Assembly: GCA_030642465.1 (NCBI GenBank)
Contig: DAOWNS010000136.1
Location: forward strand, 1 to 5,463
Direction: 5' to 3'
From: Candidatus Thorarchaeota archaeon
Lineage (GTDB): Archaea > Asgardarchaeota > Thorarchaeia > Thorarchaeales > Thorarchaeaceae
Length of the DNA stretch: 5,463 nt
In this document: piece by piece, positions 1-5,463 of the stretch
How the letters are laid out: the number at the start of each line of letters is the position of its first letter
How positions within the stretch are numbered: the stretch's first letter is position 1
Made by a program: the position numbers and the translations under genes
Notes under the pieces: model-generated
What the model was told of the DNA's origin: nothing
The model's database searches: none
The model's input: only the letters and a program-made list of their open reading frames with translations

Positions 1-18
1 GCTTTGGGTGCTGATGAG

Positions 19-924
19 ATGTTTGAATACACAGCAGAGCAGAGAGTTTTTGAGATTGGCAACACGAAGATAGGAGGAAAGCCTGGCATCAATCCTACCG
101 TTCTCATAGGCTCCATCTTCTACTCGGGAGATAAACTTGTCAAGGATGCGAAAGAGGGCACAATTGATGTGTCCAATACCGAAGCGCTGCTGAATGCGCT
201 GGTGGACATGTCAAGTGCTACTGGACTGCCAAGCATGCTCGATGTCGTCGCAGAGTCCCCCAAGGCGATCGGGAAGCATCTGCGGCACCTTGTAGACGTC
301 ACAGATATGCCTCTCTTGGTTGACGGGTCTGGTTCTGAAGATGTTAACATTGCGGGGTTCCAAGCGGCTCGCGAAGGCGGATTCCTAGACAGAGTGATGT
401 TGAATTCCATTACACCAGACACAAGCACAGAAACGTTGGAGACGTTCCACACGCTTGGCGTGAAGCATGCAGTGGGATTAACCTTCTCTAATGCTGCGAT
501 GGCATCAGCTACGAAACGTTTGGATCTCGCGAAAACGCTACTAGACAAAGCAGCCAATGCAGGAATTGAAAACATCATTATCGATACGGGAGTCATCGAC
601 CTACTGACACTTGGCCTTGCCTGCAAAGCGCAGCATATGATAAAGGACAAGTTCGGCGTGCCGGTGGGTTGTGGTGCACATAACGCTGTGAGCACCTGGA
701 GGGGCTTGGTTCCAAAGTTTGGGAAAGATGCAAAGAAACCAGCATTAGTGGGATCGAGCCTAATGCCAGTAACACTTGGAGCTGACTTTGTGCTCTACGG
801 ACCTATCAAACATGCACCCATCGTATTCCCGTCAGTAGCGATGATTGACGTTGCCCTATCTGGAGTGCTGCTTGAAACAAGAACGCGCGTGGACCGTCAG
901 CATCCACGATATCGAATTGCTTAG
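19..924 (+). CDS. mtrH: MtrH-family methyl-tetrahydromethanopterin (or tetrahydrofolate):corrinoid methyltransferase
   Basis: From ATG 19 this is a 301-residue soluble TIM-barrel methyltransferase, close to the usual 300-320 residues of MtrH. Seen in the sequence: the N-terminal family signature KIGGKPG followed by PTVLIGSIFY (about residues 17-35), an acidic pterin-side stretch VDGSGSED (101-108), LNSITPD (128-134), VGCGAHNAVSTW (216-227) and ADFVLYGPI (255-263). In methanogens MtrH moves the methyl group between methyl-H4MPT and the corrinoid of MtrA. Family members outside methanogens pass methyl groups between a small corrinoid protein and H4MPT or H4F. The RACE gene starts 5 bp after the stop and a corrinoid protein follows, so the second role is the better inference here. 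ATG 19 fits the family N-terminus (MFxY...) and has GGTG at 7-10 as a possible ribosome binding site. The frame is also open from TTG 4 and to the left edge, so a longer N-terminus cannot be excluded. The stop is TAG. The pterin cofactor and reaction direction cannot be read from the sequence. Confidence 0.93.
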   Translation: MFEYTAEQRVFEIGNTKIGGKPGINPTVLIGSIFYSGDKLVKDAKEGTIDVSNTEALLNALVDMSSATGLPSMLDVVAESPKAIGKHLRHLVDVTDMPLLVDGSGSEDVNIAGFQAAREGGFLDRVMLNSITPDTSTETLETFHTLGVKHAVGLTFSNAAMASATKRLDLAKTLLDKAANAGIENIIIDTGVIDLLTLGLACKAQHMIKDKFGVPVGCGAHNAVSTWRGLVPKFGKDAKKPALVGSSLMPVTLGADFVLYGPIKHAPIVFPSVAMIDVALSGVLLETRTRVDRQHPRYRIA

Positions 925-927
925 GAG
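923..927 (+). promoter_or_regulatory. Shine-Dalgarno AGGAG for the RACE gene, overlapping the mtrH stop
   Basis: AGGAG overlaps the TAG stop of mtrH, which suggests translational coupling. Only two bases separate it from ATG 930, which is unusually tight. The in-frame TTG at 936, two codons later, would have the normal spacing of 8 bases. The site therefore bears on which codon starts the downstream protein. Confidence 0.6.
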
Positions 928-929
928 TC

Positions 930-2543
930 ATGCACTTGCGAGAGCATATCCTTGTTCTTGAACCATCGGGGCTTCGCATAGCGATAAACGAGCAGACTAC
1001 GATTCTCGAAGCGATACGAATGGTAGGACTTCAGGTTTCTTCCGAGTGCGGAGGTCGAGGAACATGCGGGAAATGTCGTGTCCTAATCAACCCTGCAGCT
1101 GCCCCTACACAGGTGGAATCCACACTCCTTGGAAAACACGACCTCGATGGGGGGGTGCGACTTGCTTGTCAGCATCGGATCAGTTCGGACACAAGGGCAG
1201 TTATTCCTCACACAACCGCCGCTGTCAAAATACTAGCAAGTGGGGTTTCTTCACCAAGCGATTTCGCTCCAGATGAAGGACATGAAGGAGAATTTGGTAT
1301 CGCGGTTGACTTAGGAACCACAACAATAGTAGCATACTTGCTCGATCTGAGTAGCGGTAACCAAATTGCGAATTCTGCGGATCTCAACCCTCAGGTCATA
1401 TTCGGCGAAGATGTGATGTCAAGAATTGCATATGCTATGAAAGATGAGAAGAGCGGAACCCTCCTCAAGCGGAGTGTACTGGAGAAGATTGACGAACTAA
1501 GTACAATGCTCTGCAGTGCCTCCAAAGTGCCCTCAGACCAACTATCGAGATTGGTCGTGGTAGGCAACACAGCCATGCATCATCTCGCTTTGGGCCTTGA
1601 TCCCGCATCATTAGGCCTAGCCCCCTACGAGCCGCAGATGCGAGATGCGTTCACAAGCAAGGGGAGAGAAGTCGGCCTCAAGTCCGTTCCCAACACAGAA
1701 GTATACTTTGCTCCGAACGTAGCGGGTTTTGTCGGAGGCGATACACTTGCTTTCATTCTGTCCCAAAGACTAGACCTTGCCGATGATGTCGTCCTCGGCA
1801 TCGATATTGGAACGAATGGTGAAATCGTGCTTTCCAAAAGAGGTGAATTATTCTGTTGTTCCGCAGCTGCTGGATCCGCCTTCGAAGGAGCGACAATCAG
1901 TCATGGCATGAGAGGCCAAGATGGCGCGATTGAACACCTGGCCATCAGGGAGATTGAAGACGCCCCTGATCTGTCGGTGATTGGTGATGGTGTACCTAGG
2001 GGATTGTGCGGTTCAGCTATTGTAGACACTGTAGCAGAACTACTGAGAAACGGACTCATCAATGCTAGTGGGAGAATGAAGGTATCTGCAAGGGTAGTAG
2101 ATAACACGAAAGAGGGACTAGCTTATCTCGTTGTGGACGTTGGAGAACATGCATCCAAGAGCAGAATCGTGTTTACGCAAAAAGATGTTCGACAGGTCCA
2201 GCTAGCAAAGGGAGCCATCCTAGCGGGGACCCAAATTCTGATGCAGGTTGCGAATGTCCGAACCGAGGACATCAAGGCGATTTATCTGGCGGGAGCATTC
2301 GGAAACTACATCGACCCGTCTAGCGCGCTGCGGATTGGCCTTTTTCCTCATGTAGACCTTGAGAGTATTATCGCGGTGGGAAACGCCGCAGGAGAAGGAG
2401 CAAAGAGGTTGCTGATATCCAAGAAAAGCCGCGAGTTGATTGAGCAACTGAGAAAGGAGATAAACTACTACGAGCTGGCTACTCACGATAACTTCGCTGA
2501 TGTTTTTGCTCAAGCAACCGTACTTGAATCAATCCGCGACTGA
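930..2543 (+). CDS. RACE protein: ATP-dependent reductive activator of corrinoid proteins (2Fe-2S + ASKHA, DUF4445/COG3894)
   Basis: The product is 537 residues and restores super-reduced Co(I) in corrinoid proteins that have slipped to Co(II), spending ATP on electron transfer from a low-potential donor. Domains seen: an N-terminal plant-type [2Fe-2S] ferredoxin domain with Cys40, Cys46, Cys49 and Cys80 (CX5CX2C...C); a linker to about residue 120; then an ASKHA-fold ATPase region. Its motifs are AVDLGTTTIVAY (125-136), VVGNTAMHH (210-218), GIDIGTNGEIVL (290-301), SAAAGSAFEGA (311-321), LAGAFGNYID (453-462) and GNAAGEG (484-490). The protein ends soon after the ATPase core and lacks the C-terminal [4Fe-4S] ferredoxin region of methanogen RamA. 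Its plan is therefore that of bacterial-type activators such as RACo and the O-demethylase activating enzymes. Its position between mtrH and a corrinoid-protein gene makes that corrinoid protein the expected client. The start may be ATG 930 or TTG 936; the stop is TGA. Confidence 0.95.
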   Translation: MHLREHILVLEPSGLRIAINEQTTILEAIRMVGLQVSSECGGRGTCGKCRVLINPAAAPTQVESTLLGKHDLDGGVRLACQHRISSDTRAVIPHTTAAVKILASGVSSPSDFAPDEGHEGEFGIAVDLGTTTIVAYLLDLSSGNQIANSADLNPQVIFGEDVMSRIAYAMKDEKSGTLLKRSVLEKIDELSTMLCSASKVPSDQLSRLVVVGNTAMHHLALGLDPASLGLAPYEPQMRDAFTSKGREVGLKSVPNTEVYFAPNVAGFVGGDTLAFILSQRLDLADDVVLGIDIGTNGEIVLSKRGELFCCSAAAGSAFEGATISHGMRGQDGAIEHLAIREIEDAPDLSVIGDGVPRGLCGSAIVDTVAELLRNGLINASGRMKVSARVVDNTKEGLAYLVVDVGEHASKSRIVFTQKDVRQVQLAKGAILAGTQILMQVANVRTEDIKAIYLAGAFGNYIDPSSALRIGLFPHVDLESIIAVGNAAGEGAKRLLISKKSRELIEQLRKEINYYELATHDNFADVFAQATVLESIRD

Positions 2544-2602
2544 CCCTTCGGGACATATTTATGCACGAGTTTGATTCGAGAGAAACCTGCGAGTGAATCA
2601 CG
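2544..2602 (+). promoter_or_regulatory. Intergenic leader of the corrinoid-protein gene: possible internal promoter and ribosome binding site
   Basis: This is the only real gap inside the methyl-transfer cluster. ATATTTAT (2554-2561) resembles a weak archaeal TATA box. A transcript starting about 26 bases downstream would carry a leader of roughly 20 bases. GAGTGAATC (2591-2599) partly matches the GAGGTGATC anti-16S consensus and ends just before ATG 2603. It overlaps a 9-base palindrome, GTGAATCAC (2593-2601). CCCTTCGGG (2544-2552) can form only a 3-bp stem and is not a terminator. The TATA assignment is speculative; readthrough from the upstream genes is equally possible. Confidence 0.35.
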
Positions 2603-3235
2603 ATGAAGAACCTCATTGACGCATTGGGCGACCTCGAAGAGGAGAAGCTCTTAGATATAGTCAAGGAACAACTGAACGCGGGTACTGACCCTGCACAAAT
2701 ACTGGATTGGCTGAGGCAAGGAATGGATGTCGTTGGGACAAGATTCGCGAACAACGAGTACTTCCTTGTGGAGCTTATTTTGTCAGCAGAACTGTTCAAA
2801 AATGCTATGACATTCGTGGAACCCAAGTTGCTTGAAAAACAGAAAGGGGGCACATTAGGGAAAATTGTGATTGGAACTGTAAAGGGCGATGTGCATGACG
2901 TTGGCAAGAACCTGGTTGTTGCCTTTTTGAAGTCCAACGGTTTCGAGGTCCATGATCTTGGTGAAGATGTGCCTTCTGAGAAGTTCATTGAGAAACTGAA
3001 TGAGACCGGTGCACGTATTCTCGCGCTAAGTGGACTCATTACTGTGGCTCATGATTCGATGAAAGCAACAGTTGAAGCGCTGAAGACAGCTGGAATCAGG
3101 AACGATGTCAAGGTTATGATAGGTGGAGGAAATACCAACCAAGATACTGTTGATTACACGGGTGCTGATGCGTTCGGCAAGGATGCTACCAGTGCAGTCG
3201 CTGTTGCCAAGCAATTCATCAAGAGCATTGCGTAG
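2603..3235 (+). CDS. Methyltransferase cognate corrinoid (B12-binding) protein, MttC/MtbC type
   Basis: This 210-residue cytosolic protein shuttles a methyl group on the cobalt of a bound corrinoid. Residues 1 to about 85 form the helical cap domain (B12-binding_2), with the typical stretch GTRFANNEYFLVELILSAE (45-63). Residues from about 86 form the Rossmann-like B12 domain. It carries the base-off/His-on signature D96-x-H98-x-x-G101 (GDVHDVGKN), whose His98 would be the lower cobalt ligand. It also has the S143-G-L145 motif that holds the nucleotide tail, and a glycine-rich GGGNTN turn (174-179). Length and domain plan match MttC, MtbC and MtaC-like partners of methylamine, betaine and methanol methyltransferases. 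The sequence alone does not say which substrate system it serves. It lies 59 bp after the RACE gene on the same strand; with mtrH upstream, it is the obvious methyl carrier and RACE client. The stop is TAG, followed by an in-frame TGA at 3239. The 38 bp before the convergent deacetylase gene show no clear terminator. Confidence 0.95.
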   Translation: MKNLIDALGDLEEEKLLDIVKEQLNAGTDPAQILDWLRQGMDVVGTRFANNEYFLVELILSAELFKNAMTFVEPKLLEKQKGGTLGKIVIGTVKGDVHDVGKNLVVAFLKSNGFEVHDLGEDVPSEKFIEKLNETGARILALSGLITVAHDSMKATVEALKTAGIRNDVKVMIGGGNTNQDTVDYTGADAFGKDATSAVAVAKQFIKSIA

Positions 3236-3273
3236 CAGTGATTCTCTTAACCGGCAGAGATCTGGCATCTGAC

Positions 3274-4353
3274 TTAGGAGATCCCCAACGCAGGGAAGAC
3301 TGCATCCTTTACGTCCTGCACATTGGAACGAACGATATCCCAGGTTTCCTCATCATCATCAAACGGAGGTGTCTGTTTTGGCGGTGAGTACTTGAGTCCT
3401 GTGAGAACTGAGAGGACAGTCCCAAGCCCCCATCCAAATGCAGTAGCGTCGTAACCCCCAGCTGAAAGGACGCCAAGTCGACCCTCGCTCCAAGTATGAG
3501 CAGCATCATGCATATACTGAGCGACATATCGAATCATGTTGGTTGTAATCTTCAAGTGTGCTAACGGGTCGTTATAGTGCGCATCGAATCCGGGAAGAAA
3601 CAGAATGAACTCTGGCTGATAGAATTCAACTAAGGATGGTACTAGCTGGTCAAAGGCATATCGGTAAACGCTGTCACATGAGTCCATCGGAAAGTGCATG
3701 TTGATGTTGTACCCTCGTCCCTTGCCAGCCCCAATATCCCCGATATGACCATCGTGCGGATACATCCACTCAGGGTCTTCATGGAATGAAATAATCATAA
3801 CGTCGGGGTCTTCATAGAAGTACGTCTGTGTTCCGTTCCCGTGATGAACGTCAAAATCCGCAACAAGAATCCTTTCGAAGCCCAGGTCTTTCAGTGCAAG
3901 CACTGCAGCTGCAACATCATTGAAGATACAGAATCCGCCCCCAGAATCATACTTCGCGTGATGGAAACCCCCCGTGGGAGAGAGGAAGTGATTGAGACGC
4001 CCCGAAGCCACTTCGCGGACCCCTGTCAACGTTGCTCCGCAACTCAGCTGACCATACTCATAGATCCCCTTGAATCCAGGCGTATCGATGTCAATCTCCC
4101 CTTGTCCGGTGAGTGATATCTGTTTCACTTGTTTGATGTACTCCTCGGAATGAATTCTGACAAGCATCTCGTCGGATAGTGGAACCGGATCAATTAGCCG
4201 AACCGAACCTTCAAGGAGCCCCGCTTCATTAACGAGGTCAAATGCCATCTGGAAGCGGCCGACGCGAAGTGGATGTCTACGACCATAGTCGAATCTCTCG
4301 AATTCGGGACTCCATACGAAGCCCACCGTGCGGCCGTTAGGGGAAGGACTCAT
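3274..4353 (-). CDS. Histone deacetylase family zinc-dependent amidohydrolase (HDAC/AcuC superfamily, COG0123)
   Basis: From ATG 4353 this is a 359-residue arginase/deacetylase-fold enzyme that hydrolyses an acetyl (acyl) amide such as acetyl-lysine or an acetylpolyamine. The catalytic set is complete: the His131-His132 pair in GGFHHAKYD; D166, D168 and H170 in DFDVHHGNGTQ; D257 in GFDAHYNDPL; and the transition-state tyrosine Y301 in AGGYDATA. By family knowledge D168, H170 and D257 bind the zinc. DVHHGNGTQ and GFDAH resemble class II and bacterial HDAH-like proteins more than class I. The N-terminal YSPEY-like strand (FVWSPEFERFDYG, 12-24) and the acidic C-terminal FDDDEETWD (331-339) are complete, so the gene is intact. 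An upstream in-frame GTG at 4395 would add 14 basic residues, but a TATA/BRE-like element overlaps that codon, so ATG 4353 is preferred. The gene is convergent with the methyl-transfer cluster and divergent from the propeller gene. The substrate (chromatin protein, acetyl-CoA synthetase or small molecule) is unknown. Confidence 0.95.
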   Translation of the reverse strand: MSPSPNGRTVGFVWSPEFERFDYGRRHPLRVGRFQMAFDLVNEAGLLEGSVRLIDPVPLSDEMLVRIHSEEYIKQVKQISLTGQGEIDIDTPGFKGIYEYGQLSCGATLTGVREVASGRLNHFLSPTGGFHHAKYDSGGGFCIFNDVAAAVLALKDLGFERILVADFDVHHGNGTQTYFYEDPDVMIISFHEDPEWMYPHDGHIGDIGAGKGRGYNINMHFPMDSCDSVYRYAFDQLVPSLVEFYQPEFILFLPGFDAHYNDPLAHLKITTNMIRYVAQYMHDAAHTWSEGRLGVLSAGGYDATAFGWGLGTVLSVLTGLKYSPPKQTPPFDDDEETWDIVRSNVQDVKDAVFPALGIS

Positions 4354-4356
4354 TAC

Positions 4357-4365
4357 AAGGTGGTC
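4357..4365 (+). promoter_or_regulatory. Candidate Shine-Dalgarno for an alternative start (ATG 4372) of the propeller gene
   Basis: AAGGTGGTC differs by two bases from the archaeal consensus GAGGTGATC. Nine bases separate its GGTG core from the in-frame ATG at 4372. If used, the propeller protein gains 12 residues (MCTLISFHENSR). Its promoter would then have to lie inside the deacetylase coding region, which weakens this option. It competes with the start at 4408. Confidence 0.3.
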
Positions 4366-4380
4366 TTTTCGATGTGCACA

Positions 4381-4393
4381 CTTATATCGTTTC
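4381..4393 (-). promoter_or_regulatory. Archaeal TATA/BRE promoter for the deacetylase; TATA core is near-symmetric and readable on both strands
   Basis: On the - strand GAAAC (4393-4389) is followed by GATATAAG (4388-4381), a good match to an archaeal BRE plus TATA box. Its centre (about 4384) lies about 31 bases upstream of ATG 4353. Initiation at the usual 25-27 base distance would give a nearly leaderless mRNA starting close to 4358. The same core reads CTTATATC on the + strand, placing a start near 4408-4411, right at the ATG of the divergent propeller gene. The + strand side lacks an equally good BRE. This is inference from sequence; no transcript data are available. Confidence 0.55.
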
Positions 4394-4407
4394 ACGAGAA
4401 CTCAAGG

Positions 4408-5463
4408 ATGGTGCTTGGCTTAGTGCGGATTCACTCGGTTGCGAAGGTAGCTACTTCTTCTGGCGCTTACAGTCTGTATGTAAGGCAAAGACCGGACGCA
4501 AGGTCACAGGTCTTCTCTCTTGACTATGGGGATCGATTGAGGGTCTACGACACTCGTGGTTCACTCAGGACTTCTAGAAGATGGAGTAGTAAGGTCAGAT
4601 GTATTGCTGTCGCAGATGTGGAAGGAGAAGGGGAGGATGCGCTTATCGGAGGCGTCGGGAAGAAGGTTCTCGTCGTTACCTGTAGGGGTAAACCAATGTG
4701 GAACATTGCTCTAGAAAGCCCAGTTCTTGCTTGTGACTCCAGAGATGTCGATGGAGATTCTGCAGCTGAAGTTGTAGTTGCACTTCAAAATCGAAGAGTA
4801 ATCCTCTGGAACGATGACAAGATGGCGCTGTTCAGTCGCACCATGGATAGCCCGCTTTGCGATGTCTGGTTGGAAGACATAACCAACGATTCCCAGCTTG
4901 AAGTGGTTATCGCTGAGAGAAATGGCACAATTACGATACTCACGTCCGCGGGATACCAATTGAAGCGGCTTCAGCTTGGAGAAACTGTAACTGTGTTTGG
5001 AGTTCTAGCCTTTGGAGAGAGAAGGCTGTTTGTAACCGGCAATCATTCAGCTCGACTTAGGGTCTGGGATTTTGATGGTCGTGAGGTTGCCAAGATTGAG
5101 CTCTCGGCATCACCCAAGGCAATTGCCACGGGCGCCCCAGATGATGTGTCCGACATTGCGTACCTAGTAGTGAGCACGGGTGACCGCAGACTAGGTTTCT
5201 GGGAAGTTGAGCAAACAACCGAGGTTTCTAGGACTGAGAAACTCACACTGCAACAGATAGAATCCACGAAAACGATTCTATACCGACGTGCAATCAAGTG
5301 TGGTAACTGCGGAGCAAATACCTCACCAGAAGCAGCAACCTGTGATTCCTGCGGCGCCACTCTTGAGGTACTCGATGAGTACGCGATTGAGGAATTCCTT
5401 CAAGAAAGCCTTGAATCGATAACATCAAAGCACACGCGAATTCCTCTGAAAGCCTTGGACCGA
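4408..5463 (+). CDS. Beta-propeller (WD40/FG-GAP-like) protein with zinc ribbon, partial at right edge
   Basis: The reading frame is open for 352 codons and leaves the window without a stop, so the C-terminus is missing. I do not recognise a named family. Residues 30 to about 267 show six repeats of about 43 residues. Each has the outline [acidic loop]-short strand-(V/I)-strand-W/Y-(D/N): RVYDTRG (45-51), VADVEGEGED (68-77), DVDGDSAAEVVVAL (113-126) ending in VILWND, LEDITNDSQLEVVIAE (155-170), LRVWDFDG (217-224) and LGFWEVE (262-268). The acidic loops resemble the metal-binding loops of FG-GAP/integrin propellers, best in DVDGD. A CX2C-X10-CX2C zinc ribbon follows (C298, C301, C312, C315), then an acidic, probably helical tail. 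There is no signal peptide or membrane segment, so it is probably a cytosolic scaffold or binding protein. The start is uncertain. ATG 4408 fits the shared TATA element. ATG 4372 (12 residues longer) has a good AAGGTGGTC site at 4357-4365. GTG 4423 is also possible. Confidence 0.83.
   Translation, partial: MVLGLVRIHSVAKVATSSGAYSLYVRQRPDARSQVFSLDYGDRLRVYDTRGSLRTSRRWSSKVRCIAVADVEGEGEDALIGGVGKKVLVVTCRGKPMWNIALESPVLACDSRDVDGDSAAEVVVALQNRRVILWNDDKMALFSRTMDSPLCDVWLEDITNDSQLEVVIAERNGTITILTSAGYQLKRLQLGETVTVFGVLAFGERRLFVTGNHSARLRVWDFDGREVAKIELSASPKAIATGAPDDVSDIAYLVVSTGDRRLGFWEVEQTTEVSRTEKLTLQQIESTKTILYRRAIKCGNCGANTSPEAATCDSCGATLEVLDEYAIEEFLQESLESITSKHTRIPLKALDR

Noticed and set aside
120..695. A 191-codon - strand frame inside mtrH.
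   Set aside because: Antisense shadow of a gene with clear family motifs; its Ser/Ala-rich composition has no recognisable domain.
2479..3039. A 186-codon - strand frame spanning the end of the RACE gene and most of the corrinoid-protein gene.
   Set aside because: It is low-complexity, Ser/Phe-rich, and antisense to two well-supported genes including the DxHxxG motif; it is a shadow frame.
3233..3241. Pyrrolysine readthrough of the TAG at the end of the corrinoid-protein gene (and of mtrH at 922-924), prompted by the methylamine-type context.
   Set aside because: Readthrough would add one codon before TGA 3239, and in mtrH would reach another TAG at 979. All proteins are full length at these TAG codons, so they are ordinary stops.
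3236..3273. Possible terminator or hairpin between the convergent corrinoid-protein and deacetylase genes.
   Set aside because: Only a 4-bp CAGA/TCTG pairing is visible and there is no T-run on either strand, so termination cannot be supported from sequence.
3841..4116. A 91-codon + strand frame whose translation contains CKHC and CQRC pairs, resembling a small zinc-finger protein.
   Set aside because: It lies wholly antisense to the catalytic core of the deacetylase (including DVHHGNGTQ). It has no ribosome binding site, and the cysteines arise from the complement of conserved deacetylase codons.
4393..4395. GTG start for the deacetylase giving a 373-residue protein.
   Set aside because: It overlaps the BRE/TATA-like element, has no ribosome binding site, and adds 14 residues before the normal family N-terminus.
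4711..5360. Two - strand frames (4711-4959 and 5043-5360) in the right-hand region.
   Set aside because: Both are antisense to the uninterrupted + strand propeller/zinc-ribbon frame, which has clear repeat periodicity and a cysteine motif; neither translation shows a domain.

Overview
The window looks like chromosomal DNA from a non-methanogenic archaeon. The signs are an MtrH-family methyltransferase, a TATA box with an adjoining A-rich BRE-like stretch, GGTG/AGGAG-type ribosome binding sites, frequent AGA/AGG arginine codons, and a beta-propeller/zinc-ribbon protein of a style common in archaea. Base composition is moderate. An Asgard lineage such as Thorarchaeia would fit, but that is inference; no marker gene here fixes the taxon.

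Left half (19-3235, + strand): three genes read in one direction and form a corrinoid-dependent one-carbon methyl-transfer module. They are an MtrH-like pterin methyltransferase, a RACE-type ATP-dependent reductive activator with an N-terminal [2Fe-2S] domain, and a small MttC/MtbC-type corrinoid protein. The first two are 5 bp apart and the third follows after 59 bp. The likely division of labour is as follows. The corrinoid protein carries a methyl group on cobalt. The MtrH-like enzyme moves it to or from tetrahydromethanopterin (or tetrahydrofolate). The RACE protein rescues the cofactor when Co(I) oxidises to Co(II). No membrane subunits of the methanogen Mtr complex and no substrate-specific methyltransferase (MttB, MtmB, MtbB, MtaB) lie in the window, so the methyl donor or acceptor partner is unknown.

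Right half: a complete zinc-dependent histone-deacetylase-family enzyme lies on the - strand (3274-4353), convergent with the methyl-transfer cluster and ending 38 bp from it. Divergent from it is a + strand gene that runs off the right edge (about 4408-5463). This encodes a cytosolic six-repeat beta-propeller with FG-GAP-like acidic loops, followed by a four-cysteine zinc ribbon. The intervening DNA holds one near-symmetric TATA element that could serve both genes. It supports a short-leader start for the deacetylase at 4353 rather than the upstream GTG at 4395.

No tRNA, rRNA, CRISPR array, insertion sequence or convincing terminator was seen. The only non-coding stretches are short (5, 59, 38 and about 54 bp).
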